From the NCBI RefSeq assembly GCF_900108335.1, contig NZ_FNVT01000014.1:62001-126000 (forward strand): DNA of 64,000 bases, in the 5' to 3' direction. This DNA comes from Nonomuraea solani (GTDB lineage: Bacteria; Actinomycetota; Actinomycetes; Streptosporangiales; Streptosporangiaceae). Below are positions 32,710 to 40,649 of this stretch, piece after piece. The notes beneath the pieces are model-generated. The model saw nothing but the letters and a program-made list of their open reading frames with translations. It searched no databases and was not told the origin of the DNA. The first letter of the stretch is position 1. Each line of letters starts with the position of its first letter. The position numbers were made by a program, and so were the translations under genes.

Positions 32710-33470
32710 CAGCCCTTGATGGTCGCTTCGATGCCGTCGAGCAGCAGCGCCAGGCCCACCGCGAACGTCTCGCCGACCCGCTGCTCGAAGTAGGACTCCT
32801 CGCGGCACTCCTCCGGCACCGGCTCGTCGTCCTCCGACTCCACCCAGGTCGCCATGGGGAAGCGGCCGGCGAACCCGGGCGCCACCTCCTCCAGCAGCGA
32901 CGAGCGCGCCAGCCACCACTCCTCGTCGGACACCCCGGTCACCGACGGCGCCATCCGCGACTCCGCGATCGTGGTCGCCGCCCCCCGTACGAAGTCGAAC
33001 AGCAGCGCCACCACCCCCCGCAACCGGCGCGGCCCCAGCCCGGTCACGCGCAGGACGGTGACCACGCTCTCCAGCATCGCGAACTCGTTGGGCCCCAGCA
33101 CCGGCCGCGCCTGCGACACCTGCAGGATCCACGGATGGCGCAGGTAGAAGGCCAGCGTGTCGCCCGCCCACTGCGCCACGGCCGGGCGCCAGCCGGCGCC
33201 GGTGTCATAGCCGGCGGGCAGCTCGGCCAGGGCGCGGTCGTACATGAGGTCGATCAGTTCGCTCTTGCTCGGCACGTACGTGTAGAGCGCCATGCCCGTG
33301 CGGCCCAGCCGCTCGCCGACCTTGCGCATGGACAGCGCCGCCATGCCCTCGGCGTCGGCCAGCGCGATGGCGGCGTCGACGATCGCGTCGACGCTCAGCG
33401 CCGGCTTGGGGCCCGGTTTGCCGCCCGGTTTATCACTGGGCCGCTCTCCGCCACGCCACAGCAGCGCCAT
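32709..33470 (-). CDS. TetR-family regulator (TetR_C_1-like)
   Basis: 253 residues from the ATG at 33470; an in-frame TTG at 33509 is a less likely start. N-terminal helix-turn-helix ALSVDAIVDAAIALADAEGMAALSMRKVGERLGRTGMALYTYVPSKSELIDLMYD. The long C-terminal ligand domain (GWRPAVAQWAGDTLAFYLRHPWILQV, then GVVALLFDFVRGAATTIAE) matches the tetracyclin-repressor-type subfamily. It lies downstream of an LLM oxidoreductase on the same strand, with a palindrome between them. Ligand unknown. Confidence 0.85.
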   Translation of the reverse strand: MALLWRGGERPSDKPGGKPGPKPALSVDAIVDAAIALADAEGMAALSMRKVGERLGRTGMALYTYVPSKSELIDLMYDRALAELPAGYDTGAGWRPAVAQWAGDTLAFYLRHPWILQVSQARPVLGPNEFAMLESVVTVLRVTGLGPRRLRGVVALLFDFVRGAATTIAESRMAPSVTGVSDEEWWLARSSLLEEVAPGFAGRFPMATWVESEDDEPVPEECREESYFEQRVGETFAVGLALLLDGIEATIKG

Positions 33471-33527
33471 CGACCGCCGTGCGTCACCCTGACCGGCGAA
33501 GACGACCAACGCGGAACTCCCCGTGCG

Positions 33528-33547
33528 ATTCTTTACACGATAAGAAT
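33528..33547. promoter_or_regulatory. Palindrome ATTCTT-N8-AAGAAT before the TetR gene
   Basis: Perfect six-base AT-rich arms lie between the TetR start (33470) and the stop of the LLM gene (33560). Candidate autoregulatory TetR operator. Confidence 0.6.
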
Positions 33548-33559
33548 ATCAGCGGCGGG

Positions 33560-34402
33560 TCACATCGCGGCCCGGAGCGCGGCCACCGTGGCGAGCATCT
33601 CCCACGCCTTCTCCGGGTGGCGGGTCTCCTCCGGGTCGCCGACGAACGGGTCGAGGACGACGGTCTCCGCACCGAGCGCGTCGAGTGCCTTGAGGTCCTC
33701 GGCGATCTGCTCGACCGTGCCCTCGCCCGCGCGCCGGTCGGGGCCCGTCACGGGCTCCTTCGTGATCCGCAGCAGGATGCGCGGGCACAGCGCCGGCACG
33801 GGCCTGCCCTGCTCGGCGGCGATGGCCTCCAGGCGCGGGAACGTCTCGCGCAGCCAGGTCACGGTGCTCCTGAGCGGGTGCCATGCCTGGCCGTACCGCA
33901 CCACCCTGCGCAGGGCCGCGTCGACGTTGCCGCCCACCCAGATCGGTACGCCGCCGGAGCGGTAGTCGGCGTCGTCGGCCCAGGCCTCCTGGATGGCGGC
34001 GAGGTATTCGTCGGTCACCCGGCCGCGCCGCTCGAAGTCGGCCCCGAGGGCGTCGAACTCCTGCCGCGCCCACCCGATCCCGACGCCCAGCACGAACCGG
34101 CCGCCGCTCAGGTCGTTGAGGTTGGCCGCCATGCGGGCCACCAGCAGCGGGTGCCGGTAGGGGACGATGACCACCGTGGTGCCGAGCCCGATCCGGCCGG
34201 TGACGCCGGCCAGCCACGACAGGGTGGTGAACGGCTCGTAGAACGGCGGGGGATACTGCCGGGCGACGTCGGGGGTGATCGCCACGTGGTCGGACACCAG
34301 GAGGAGATCGAAGCCGAGCCCCTCGACCGTCCGGGCCCACTGGCGCAGGACGCCCGGGTCGGTGCCCGGGCCGAAGTTGGGAACGTTCACGCCTAGTCGC
34401 AC
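33560..34402 (-). CDS. LLM-class F420/FMN-dependent oxidoreductase
   Basis: 280 residues, GTG start. The luciferase-like barrel is shown by GVNVPNFGPGTDPGVLRQWARTVEGLGFDLLLVSDHV, RIGLGTTVVIVPYRHPLLVARMAANLNDLSGGRFVLGVGIGW and EEFD-like ARQEFDALG. GGVPIWVGGN follows. Length and motif order match the TIGR03619-type F420 family. Actinobacteria use such enzymes for hydride transfer to many substrates. Cofactor choice (F420 versus FMN) is inferred. Confidence 0.88.
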   Translation of the reverse strand: MRLGVNVPNFGPGTDPGVLRQWARTVEGLGFDLLLVSDHVAITPDVARQYPPPFYEPFTTLSWLAGVTGRIGLGTTVVIVPYRHPLLVARMAANLNDLSGGRFVLGVGIGWARQEFDALGADFERRGRVTDEYLAAIQEAWADDADYRSGGVPIWVGGNVDAALRRVVRYGQAWHPLRSTVTWLRETFPRLEAIAAEQGRPVPALCPRILLRITKEPVTGPDRRAGEGTVEQIAEDLKALDALGAETVVLDPFVGDPEETRHPEKAWEMLATVAALRAAM

Positions 34403-34457
34403 CGGATCAGGCTAGCGGCTGATGATCCTCATTGGTGCGCCGGGGTGCCGAACGGCG

Positions 34458-34495
34458 CCTGTCCCGGCACCCGCCATCGCGGGGGCCGGGACAGG
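34458..34495 (-). terminator. Rho-independent-type hairpin after the small secreted protein gene
   Basis: CCTGTCCCGGC pairs perfectly with GCCGGGACAGG, with an inner CCCGC/GCGGG stem. It lies 13 bp beyond the stop of the minus-strand gene at 34508. No U-tract, as usual in GC-rich actinobacteria. Confidence 0.75.
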
Positions 34496-34507
34496 AGTGG
34501 CGGGAGA

Positions 34508-34888
34508 TCAGTCTCCGACGCCCACACCGACTCCGTGGCCGATGCCGTGGCCGACCCAGTTGCCGTTGCCGCTGTTGGGCCAGTTGCGGTGCGTGTAGTG
34601 GCCGTCGGCCCAATGCCCGTCGTCCCCGTGGTACCCGCCGTGGCCCTTGTGGCCGCCGTACCCGTTGCCGTGGCTGCCGCCCTTGCAGCCGTCGGCGTCG
34701 CGGGTGCCGGCGAAGACGCCGTGGTGCGTGACGTGGTGGTACGTCGTGTCCTCGTTGAGCCCGAGGCCACAGTCCTTCGGGTACGTGTGGTTCCAGTCGG
34801 TCCAGATGTCGGCGGCCGCCGGGCTCGCGCTCCCGAAGAGCGCGGCAGCGGCGAGCAGCGCACCGCCTGCGATGAGGCTACTTCTCAT
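34508..34888 (-). CDS. Small secreted His/Gly-rich protein
   Basis: 126 residues. A Sec signal peptide (MRSSLIAGGALLAAAALFGS, cleavage near SPAAA-D) precedes a mature part with two cysteines (CGLGL, GCKGG) and a His/Gly-rich tail (GGHKGHGGYHGDDGHW). The composition suggests metal binding or a cell-wall role, but I recognise no family. It is monocistronic, with a terminator downstream and 165 bp of upstream sequence. Confidence 0.75.
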   Translation of the reverse strand: MRSSLIAGGALLAAAALFGSASPAAADIWTDWNHTYPKDCGLGLNEDTTYHHVTHHGVFAGTRDADGCKGGSHGNGYGGHKGHGGYHGDDGHWADGHYTHRNWPNSGNGNWVGHGIGHGVGVGVGD

Positions 34889-35053
34889 GATCTCCCCCTG
34901 TAATCACGAAGTGACATCGGCCATCACTATACGTAGCGATCTTGTGGCATTCATGCAGCGCCACGCCCGTTTTCGTCCAACAGGGGGGCGTTGACCGGCA
35001 AACTCGGCCCATGTCACCGGTCGATGTCGTACGCGGGAAACCGTCCGCTTTCT

Positions 35054-35466
35054 CTAGGGCTTCACCGCCCGTACGTACGTCAGCAGCGGCCGCAGATCAC
35101 CCCGGGTCTCCAGCGACCACCGCGTCGCACGACTCGTCCGGCAGGTCCAGGGCCTGGCCCTCGCCCACCCGGTACGAGCAGTTCGGCGGGGCGTGGCGGC
35201 GGGCGTACCCGATCATCTGGGGTGCCGGGTCCACGCCGATGATCTCCCCGCCGGGCGCGACCAGGGGCGCCAGGCGGCGGGTGAGGTAGCCGGTGCCGCA
35301 GCCGACGTCCAGCACCCGGTCTCCAGGCCGGGCCCCGGTCAGGGCGGCGAGCTGGGTGAACACCAGGCGCCGCTGTCGGCGAAGCCGAGATCGGCGAACA
35401 GCTCGTAGGCGCGGGGATGGCCGATGGTGGCGTTCGTGTGGTCTTCGTGATGCTTTGCGAGGGGCA
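35054..35466 (-). pseudogene. Broken SAM-dependent methyltransferase (frameshift plus internal deletion)
   Basis: From ATG 35466: HHEDHTNATIGHPRAYELFADLGFAD, then a one-base loss shifts the frame to RRLVFTQLAALTGARPGD and motif I VLDVGCGTGYLTRRLAP, IIGVDPAPQMIGYARR, ALDLPDESCDAVV. The next ~85 residues expected of UbiE-like enzymes are missing. The frame then shifts again into the normal C-terminus (GDLRPLLTYVRAVKP, stop at 35054). Two lesions including a deletion make this a real pseudogene. Confidence 0.85.
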
Positions 35467-35509
35467 TGTCCACCTCCTCGTCTCAGACCACCGCATCGGT
35501 GCGGGCCGG

Positions 35510-36136
35510 TCAACCGGTGGGCTCGGTCAGCAGCGCTTCCGCGCCCACCGGGGCGTACCCGGCCGCGAGAAAGGCCCGCACGCTGGCCGCGTTCCCCGGC
35601 GCGACCTGCGCCCACACGGGCGCGCCCGCCAGGTGCCGGGCGGACCTGGCCAGCAGCCGCCCCAGCCCGTGGCCCCGGTGCTCCGGCTCGACCTCGACGG
35701 CCACCTCCCACCGGCCGGCCACGCCGCGTCCCACGCTGAGCAGCGCGCCGCCGTCGTGGGCGGTCCAGACGCGGACCGCGTCGCGATAGCGGCGGGCCCG
35801 CGCCACCCGCGAATGCGCGCTGCGGGTGACCTCCTCCAGCGCGACCGGCGGCGGTCCCGGCAGCGGCCCGGCCAGGCTCAGCAGGTCGATGCCGCCGGCC
35901 CGCCGCCCGGTCCGATCGGCCAGGGCCTGCAGGAACGGTGGGCACAGCGGCGCCGACAGGTCGCCGGGCGGGAGCCGGTCGCGGATCCAGCCCGGTTCGA
36001 CGTCGGCGAAGACCACCGTGTGCGCCGTGAAGGCGATCACCCCCAGGTCGCGGGGCGAGGGCTGGGGCACGAGCGTCAGGCCGCCGTCCGCCGCGGGCGG
36101 GTGGCCGCGCTCCACGCCGGCGATCAGTTCCTCCAC
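35510..36136 (-). CDS. GNAT family N-acetyltransferase
   Basis: 208 residues from GTG 36136, overlapping the MerR gene by 13 bp and so translationally coupled to it. The C-terminal acetyl-CoA motif A reads VEVEPEHRGHGLGRLLARSARHL, followed by VAPGNAASVRAFLAAGYAPVGAEALL (motif B). The N-terminal half (TLVPQPSPRDLGVIAFTAHTVVFAD) is a separate variable segment. Cytoplasmic; substrate unknown. MerR-coupled acetyltransferases may detoxify a compound exported by the divergent MFS pump (inference). Confidence 0.82.
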   Translation of the reverse strand: MEELIAGVERGHPPAADGGLTLVPQPSPRDLGVIAFTAHTVVFADVEPGWIRDRLPPGDLSAPLCPPFLQALADRTGRRAGGIDLLSLAGPLPGPPPVALEEVTRSAHSRVARARRYRDAVRVWTAHDGGALLSVGRGVAGRWEVAVEVEPEHRGHGLGRLLARSARHLAGAPVWAQVAPGNAASVRAFLAAGYAPVGAEALLTEPTG

Positions 36137-36507
36137 GGAAGGCCCTGGCGCCGTACGACGGCGAGATAGGCGTGAATGGCGTCGCGGTTGCGGGCCATGC
36201 AGTCGATGCGCTGCGTGATCCGGGCCGCCTCGGCCTCCAGCATGTCGGCGAGCTCCGGCGTGAGACACTGCGGGTGCAGGTGAATCTCGTCCTGCCGGCC
36301 GAGGAACGGCAGGATCCGCCGGATGATCTCCGTGGTGAGCCCGGAGTCGAGCAGCCCCCGGATCTGCTGGACCCGATAGACCGCCGACTCCGGATAATGG
36401 CGGTAGCCGTTGTCGGCGCGCTCGGGGTGCAGGAGGTCCTGCTCCTCGTAGTACCGCAGCATCCGCGCCGGGACGCCGGTGCGCTGGGAAAGTTGCCCGA
36501 TCCTCAC
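36124..36507 (-). CDS. MerR-family regulator
   Basis: 127 residues. MRIGQLSQRTGVPARMLRYYEEQDLLHPERADNGYRHYPESAVYRVQQIRGLLDSGLTTEIIRRILPFL is the full MerR helix-turn-helix/wing and start of the dimer coiled coil. There is one Cys pair-like region (HPQCL, DCMAR) but no clear metal site, so an organic ligand is more likely. It is divergent from the MFS gene, with its operator in the 41-bp gap. Confidence 0.9.
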   Translation of the reverse strand: MRIGQLSQRTGVPARMLRYYEEQDLLHPERADNGYRHYPESAVYRVQQIRGLLDSGLTTEIIRRILPFLGRQDEIHLHPQCLTPELADMLEAEAARITQRIDCMARNRDAIHAYLAVVRRQGLPWRN

Positions 36508-36515
36508 GATTTGCC

Positions 36516-36531
36516 TTCACATTGATGTGAA
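36516..36531. promoter_or_regulatory. MerR operator between regulator and MFS pump
   Basis: TTCACATTGATGTGAA is a perfect seven-base dyad around TG. It fills most of the 41-bp gap between divergent starts and overlaps where the -35/-10 spacer should be, the MerR mode of activation by DNA distortion. Confidence 0.82.
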
Positions 36532-36548
36532 CCTTTGAGCATGGTCGC

Positions 36549-37772
36549 ATGAGTGATGCGGTGCTCGCCAGCGCGGCTGGCGTACGGAGAATGCCCTGGC
36601 CGGGGCTGCTGGCGTTGTTCACGGCCGCGTTCACGGCGGTGATGACCGAGTTGCTGCCCGCCGGGCTGCTGCCGCTGATGGCGGGGGAGCTGGACGTGCC
36701 GGAAGGGCGGGTCGGGTTCCTCGTGACGGCGTACGCGGTGGCGTCGTTCCTGTCGGCGATCCCGGTGACGGCGCTGCTGCGGGGGGTCGCGCGGCGGCGG
36801 GTGCTCATCGGGGTGCTGGCCGGGTTCGCGGTGCTCAACGGGGTGACGGCGCTGTCGTCCTCGTACGCGCTGACGTTCGGAGTCCGTGTGCTGGCCGGCG
36901 TGATGGGCGGGGTGATGTGGGCGATGCTGGTCGGGTACGCGGCCCGGATGGTCCCGCCCGAGCGGCGCGGCCGGGCGATCGCCATCGTGTCGGCGGGGGT
37001 CACCGTGGCGTTGTGCGCGGGCATCCCGGCGGGGGCGGCGCTGGCCTCGGCGTCCGGCTGGCGGGCGGTCTTCGTCGGGCTGGCCGTCGTGGCGGTCGTC
37101 CTCATCGGGTGGGTGCGGTGGCAGGTGCCGGACTTCCCCGGCGAGGCGGCCGGGGAGCGGGTGCCGTTGCGGCGGGTGGTGGTCCTGCCCGGGGTCCGGA
37201 TCCTGCTGGGGATGACGGCGCTGGTGCTGGTGGGGCACCAGGCGATGTACACCTACCTGGCGCCGTTCGTGGGAGGCGCGCGCACCGGGGCCGCGCTGCT
37301 GGTGTTCGGCCTGGGGACGGTGGCCGGGATCTGGGCGGTCGGCGTGGTGATCGACCGCCGGCCGCGGGCGGCGCTCGTCGTCGTGCTGGCGGTCGTGGCG
37401 GGGGCGCTGGCGGTGCTCGGCGTGCTCGGCGGGGCCGCCGACGTGTCGATGGTGGCGGTCGGGCTGTGGGGGGCGGCGTTCGGGGGCGTGCCGACGTTGC
37501 TGCAGACGGCGCTCGTGAACGTCGCCGGCCCCGGGAACGCGGACGTGGCCACCTCCCTGCAGACGACCGTGTACAACGCGGGCATCGCGGCGGGCTCGCT
37601 GGCCGGCGGGCTGGTGCTGGAGTCCGCCGGGGCGGGCGCGCTGCCGTGGGCGGCCCTGCCGCTGGTCGCCGTGGCGCTGGCGGTGGCCGCCTCTCCTAGA
37701 AGCCGAGCCTGGACAGGGGATCGACCAGTTCGCGCTCCTCGTACGACAGGTGAGACAGCAGGCCGTCGGTGA
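36549..37772 (+). CDS. MFS transporter (AraJ/CmlA-like efflux)
   Basis: 407 residues, about 12 transmembrane segments. Characteristic stretches: FTAVMTELLPAGLLPLMAGELDVPEGRVGFLVTAYAVASFLSAIPVTALLRGVARRRVLIG (motif A region) and RVLAGVMGGVMWAMLVGYAARMVPPERRGRAIAI. Probably a drug or sugar-efflux proton antiporter under MerR control. Its last 77 bp overlap the convergent LLM-hemerythrin gene. Confidence 0.88.
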   Translation: MSDAVLASAAGVRRMPWPGLLALFTAAFTAVMTELLPAGLLPLMAGELDVPEGRVGFLVTAYAVASFLSAIPVTALLRGVARRRVLIGVLAGFAVLNGVTALSSSYALTFGVRVLAGVMGGVMWAMLVGYAARMVPPERRGRAIAIVSAGVTVALCAGIPAGAALASASGWRAVFVGLAVVAVVLIGWVRWQVPDFPGEAAGERVPLRRVVVLPGVRILLGMTALVLVGHQAMYTYLAPFVGGARTGAALLVFGLGTVAGIWAVGVVIDRRPRAALVVVLAVVAGALAVLGVLGGAADVSMVAVGLWGAAFGGVPTLLQTALVNVAGPGNADVATSLQTTVYNAGIAAGSLAGGLVLESAGAGALPWAALPLVAVALAVAASPRSRAWTGDRPVRAPRTTGETAGRR

Positions 37773-39087
37773 GCAGGTCAACGGCGGCGCGCAGCCCGTC
37801 GAACCCGCCCGGGTCGGCGACGAAGGCCACCAGGGCGCGATCGACCTGGTCGAGAACCTTGTGGATGACCTCGTGCTCCTCCTGGAGGCGGTCGAGCACG
37901 GGGGCGAGCGCGGGCTCCGCGCGGCGCAGGGCGGGGAAGACGGCGGCGTCCTCGGCGGAGTGGTGCATGGTGACCAGGCGGCAGTAGGACTCGCAGTAGG
38001 CGCCCAGGGTCCAGTTGTTCTGGCGCATGGTCATGGTGCCGATGTGCGAACGGGCGGCGCCCGCGTCCATGGTGCCCGCGGCCACCTGGTCGACGAGGTC
38101 GCGAAGCTGGGCGAGCTCGGCGCGCAGGTGGTCGTGCACCTCGATGAGGTGATGGCTGCGCGACGAGCTGGGGTTGCCGGCGGTGGGCCGGGTGCCCTCG
38201 TCCCAGAGACGCGCGGGTGCCTGGACCGTGGGCGTCTGGCCGCGTTCGGCGGCTACGAGCTCCCGGACGGCCGGGGCCGTTTCGGCGGCGAACCGCTCGA
38301 TACGGGTGGGCTCACCGGCCAGGAGAATGAACACACTGACGCCGTACGTGAGGGCGAGTTCGGCGAGCCGCCCGGGCTCCAGCTCCTCGCCGAGGTTGAG
38401 CAGCCGGCGGATGTCACCGGGGGAGCGGCCCGCCTCGGCGGCGGCCTCGTCGATGACGGCGTTGCCCTCGCCGATCTTGTCGAAGGTCCGCAGGTGGGGG
38501 AGCGAGGGAAGCCAGCCGTCCGCGAGCCGGCCGGTGAGGCGGAGCATGCGCGGCTTGTACGCCCCCAGCCAGATCCCGATGTCGTGCGCCGGCCGCGGCC
38601 CGCGCGGAGCGCCGTCCACCTGGTAGTGCTCGCCGTGGTGCCGGATGCCGCCGGGTGCGTCGGTGTCCCAGGCGGCGCGGATGATCCGGATGCCCTCCTC
38701 CAGCGCGTCCACGGCCCCGCCCGGGGTCAGCCGCGGGGCGCCCATGGAGGCGATGGAGTCCCAGTAGCCGCCGCTGCCCAGGCCCAGCTCGAAGCGGCCG
38801 TGGCTGAGCAGGTCGAGGCTGGCGGCGGCCTGGGCCAGCATCGCGGGCGGGCGCAGCGGCAGCGGGTGCACGTTGCCCGCCAGCCGGATGCGCTCGGTGG
38901 CGGCGGCGACGTAGGCGAGCAGGGTCCAGGTGTCGAGCAGGGCCGGCTGGTACGGGTGGTCCTGGAAGGTGAGGAGGTCGAGCCCGGCGCGCTCGGCGAA
39001 CCGGGCGACGGCCACGACGTCGTCCGGCTGCCGGGCGTCGGGCACCAGGTTGGCGCTGAAGAGCAGGTCGTGACCGTAGTCGGGCAT
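37696..39087 (-). CDS. LLM oxidoreductase fused to a hemerythrin domain
   Basis: 463 residues from ATG 39087 (AGGAG upstream). Residues 1-290: luciferase-like barrel (FSANLVPDARQPDDVVAVARFAERAGLDLLTFQDHPYQP, LGLGSGGYWDSI, IGIWLGAYKPRMLRLTGRLADGWLPS). Residues ~310-463: hemerythrin four-helix bundle with metal-ligand spacing HHLIEVHDHLRAEL, MHHSAEDAAVFP, EEHEVIHKVL and HLSYEERELV. The fusion joins a flavin/F420 enzyme to a diiron O2- or NO-sensing module. MarR operators lie just upstream and the MarR gene is divergent. Confidence 0.87.
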   Translation of the reverse strand: MPDYGHDLLFSANLVPDARQPDDVVAVARFAERAGLDLLTFQDHPYQPALLDTWTLLAYVAAATERIRLAGNVHPLPLRPPAMLAQAAASLDLLSHGRFELGLGSGGYWDSIASMGAPRLTPGGAVDALEEGIRIIRAAWDTDAPGGIRHHGEHYQVDGAPRGPRPAHDIGIWLGAYKPRMLRLTGRLADGWLPSLPHLRTFDKIGEGNAVIDEAAAEAGRSPGDIRRLLNLGEELEPGRLAELALTYGVSVFILLAGEPTRIERFAAETAPAVRELVAAERGQTPTVQAPARLWDEGTRPTAGNPSSSRSHHLIEVHDHLRAELAQLRDLVDQVAAGTMDAGAARSHIGTMTMRQNNWTLGAYCESYCRLVTMHHSAEDAAVFPALRRAEPALAPVLDRLQEEHEVIHKVLDQVDRALVAFVADPGGFDGLRAAVDLLTDGLLSHLSYEERELVDPLSRLGF

Positions 39088-39112
39088 GGGGAGGGCTCCT
39101 GTGGGCCATTTT

Positions 39113-39167
39113 AGTTGGCATAGCGAACTGTTGCCTGTTTGCAGCAAAGTAGTTCGTATTGCCAACT
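39113..39167. promoter_or_regulatory. Pair of MarR operators in divergent promoter
   Basis: AGTTGGCATAGCGAACT (39113-39129) and AGTTCGTATTGCCAACT (39151-39167) are imperfect palindromes and reverse complements of each other in 14 of 17 positions. They are 38 bp apart centre to centre, between the LLM-hemerythrin and MarR genes. They are good candidates for two-dimer MarR binding controlling both. Confidence 0.75.
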
Positions 39168-39189
39168 ACTGTCAACTAGACTCGGTCGG

Positions 39190-39621
39190 GTGGTCACGAC
39201 GAAAGAGCCGGTGCTGCGCTTCTCCGAGGCGCTCGTACGTCTGGCGCACCTGGTGCAGCAGGTGTTCGGGGAGGTCAGCAGGGAGCACGACCTGACGTCG
39301 CAGCAGGCTCAGCTCTTGTGCCTGCTCGTGGACGGGCCGGTGGGGATGAGCGAGCTGACCCGTGCGCTGCACCTGGAGAAATCCAGCCTGACCGGGCTCG
39401 TGGACCGGGCCGAGAAGCGCGGCCTGGTGGCCCGCACCCGCGACGCCCGCGACCGGCGCGCCTGCCACATCGAGCTGACCTGCGAGGGGGCCCGGATCGG
39501 GGTGCTGGCACACGAGGAGGTCGCTCGACGGCTGGACGAGCTGGCGGCCGAACTACCGCTCGACCAGCGCGACCTGCTGGCCTCCGCCATCGCCGCGATC
39601 CTGACGCGGGGGCGCGGTTAG
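39190..39621 (+). CDS. MarR-family regulator
   Basis: 143 residues from GTG 39190. Winged helix: EHDLTSQQAQLLCLLVDGPVGMSELTRALHLEKSSLTGLVDRAEKRGLVARTRDARDRRACHIELTCEGA, with the wing Asp-Arg typical of MarR. Dimerisation helices flank it. It is divergent from the LLM-hemerythrin gene; the paired operators imply repression of both genes with release by a ligand or oxidant. Confidence 0.88.
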   Translation: MVTTKEPVLRFSEALVRLAHLVQQVFGEVSREHDLTSQQAQLLCLLVDGPVGMSELTRALHLEKSSLTGLVDRAEKRGLVARTRDARDRRACHIELTCEGARIGVLAHEEVARRLDELAAELPLDQRDLLASAIAAILTRGRG

Positions 39622-39636
39622 CGGGTCGGCCACCGT

Positions 39637-39722
39637 GCGGCCGTGCCCTTGGAGGCGTTGGCGGGTTCGCTACGGTACGGCCGTGTCCTTGGAGGCGTTG
39701 GCGGGTTCGCTACGATGCCGCC
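39637..39722. repeat. 40-bp direct repeat ending at a start codon
   Basis: CGGCCGTGTCCTTGGAGGCG followed by TTGGCGGGTTCGCTACG occurs twice at 40-bp spacing, and CCGCCGTGTCC begins a third partial copy. In the last copy GTGTCC is the GTG start of the nitrilase gene. The upstream copies therefore carry decoy start codons, each with GGAGG nearby. Confidence 0.8.
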
Positions 39723-40556
39723 GTGTCCCAAGAGACCCTGATCATGGCGGTCGCTCAGACGTCCGCCCAGCCGGGCGACGTCCGCGCCAACGCCGCGGCG
39801 GCGGCGGCCCTCGTGTCAGCGGCCGGTGCCGCGGGCGCCAAGCTGCTGCTGTTCCCCGAGCTGTCCCTGACCGGCTACGACCTCGACCTTTTCGACACTC
39901 CAGCCGCCCGAGCGACCGACGACGACCCGGGTGTCTGGGTGACCGAGGACGACCCGCGCCTCGACGTCGTCCGGCGGGCCGCCCGCGACCACGGGGTGAC
40001 GACGGTGCTGGGCGCGGCCTGTCGCCGGGCGGACGGCACGCCCTGGATCGCCTCTCTGGCCCTGCGCCCCGACGGGACCGTCCACACCTACGGCAAGCGG
40101 CACCTGCACGGCCGCGAGCGCGACCTCTTCCGGCCCGGCGACCAGGACGGGCTGCTCGACGTGGACGGCTGGCAGGTCGCCCTCGCCATCTGCTACGACG
40201 CCGGCGTCCCCGCCCACGCCGAACGCGCGGCCCGTAGCGGTGCCGAGGTCTACGCCGGCTCGGTCCTGTACACGCTGGAGGAGGCACGGCGGCTGGACCT
40301 GCACTTCGGCGCGCGGGCGATGGACCACCGCATGTACGCCATCGCCGCCAACCACGCCGGAACCGGGCCGGGCTGGGTCTCCTGCGGCGGCAGCGGCGCC
40401 TGGCACCCGGACGGCACCCGCCTCACCCAGGCCACCGCCCTCCCCGGCCTGTTCACGGCCACCCTGTCCCGCGCCGACCTGCACACGCTCCGCGCCAAGG
40501 ACACCCGCGCCGGCTACCCCCGCCCCTCGTCCCAGGACACGGCCGTGCGCGCCTGA
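39723..40556 (+). CDS. Carbon-nitrogen hydrolase (nitrilase superfamily)
   Basis: 277 residues from GTG 39723. The catalytic triad is in place: Glu in LLFPELSLTGYD, Lys in YGKRHLHGRE, Cys in VALAICYDAGVP (Cys near residue 158). Length fits amidases of the N-carbamoyl/beta-ureidopropionase-like branches. It hydrolyses a non-peptide amide; substrate unknown. The GTG is the third copy of a 40-bp repeat, which decided the start choice together with the conserved MAVAQTSAQPGDV beginning. Confidence 0.85.
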   Translation: MSQETLIMAVAQTSAQPGDVRANAAAAAALVSAAGAAGAKLLLFPELSLTGYDLDLFDTPAARATDDDPGVWVTEDDPRLDVVRRAARDHGVTTVLGAACRRADGTPWIASLALRPDGTVHTYGKRHLHGRERDLFRPGDQDGLLDVDGWQVALAICYDAGVPAHAERAARSGAEVYAGSVLYTLEEARRLDLHFGARAMDHRMYAIAANHAGTGPGWVSCGGSGAWHPDGTRLTQATALPGLFTATLSRADLHTLRAKDTRAGYPRPSSQDTAVRA

Positions 40557-40597
40557 CGCCGCACCCCGGGCCGTTCACGCTCTTCCGGGGGAGACAT

Positions 40598-40615
40598 CTC
40601 CCCTGTACGGGGGAG
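40598..40615. terminator. Hairpin CTCCCC-TGTAC-GGGGGAG after the nitrilase gene
   Basis: A six-base stem lies 42 bp after the nitrilase stop and 35 bp before the next gene start. A related CCCCCCGTACGGGGGA palindrome occurs at 41374. It could be a weak terminator or part of the leader of the next gene. Confidence 0.45.
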
Positions 40616-40649
40616 CCGGGCGGGCGAACCGGTCGGCAAGGTCGATGGT

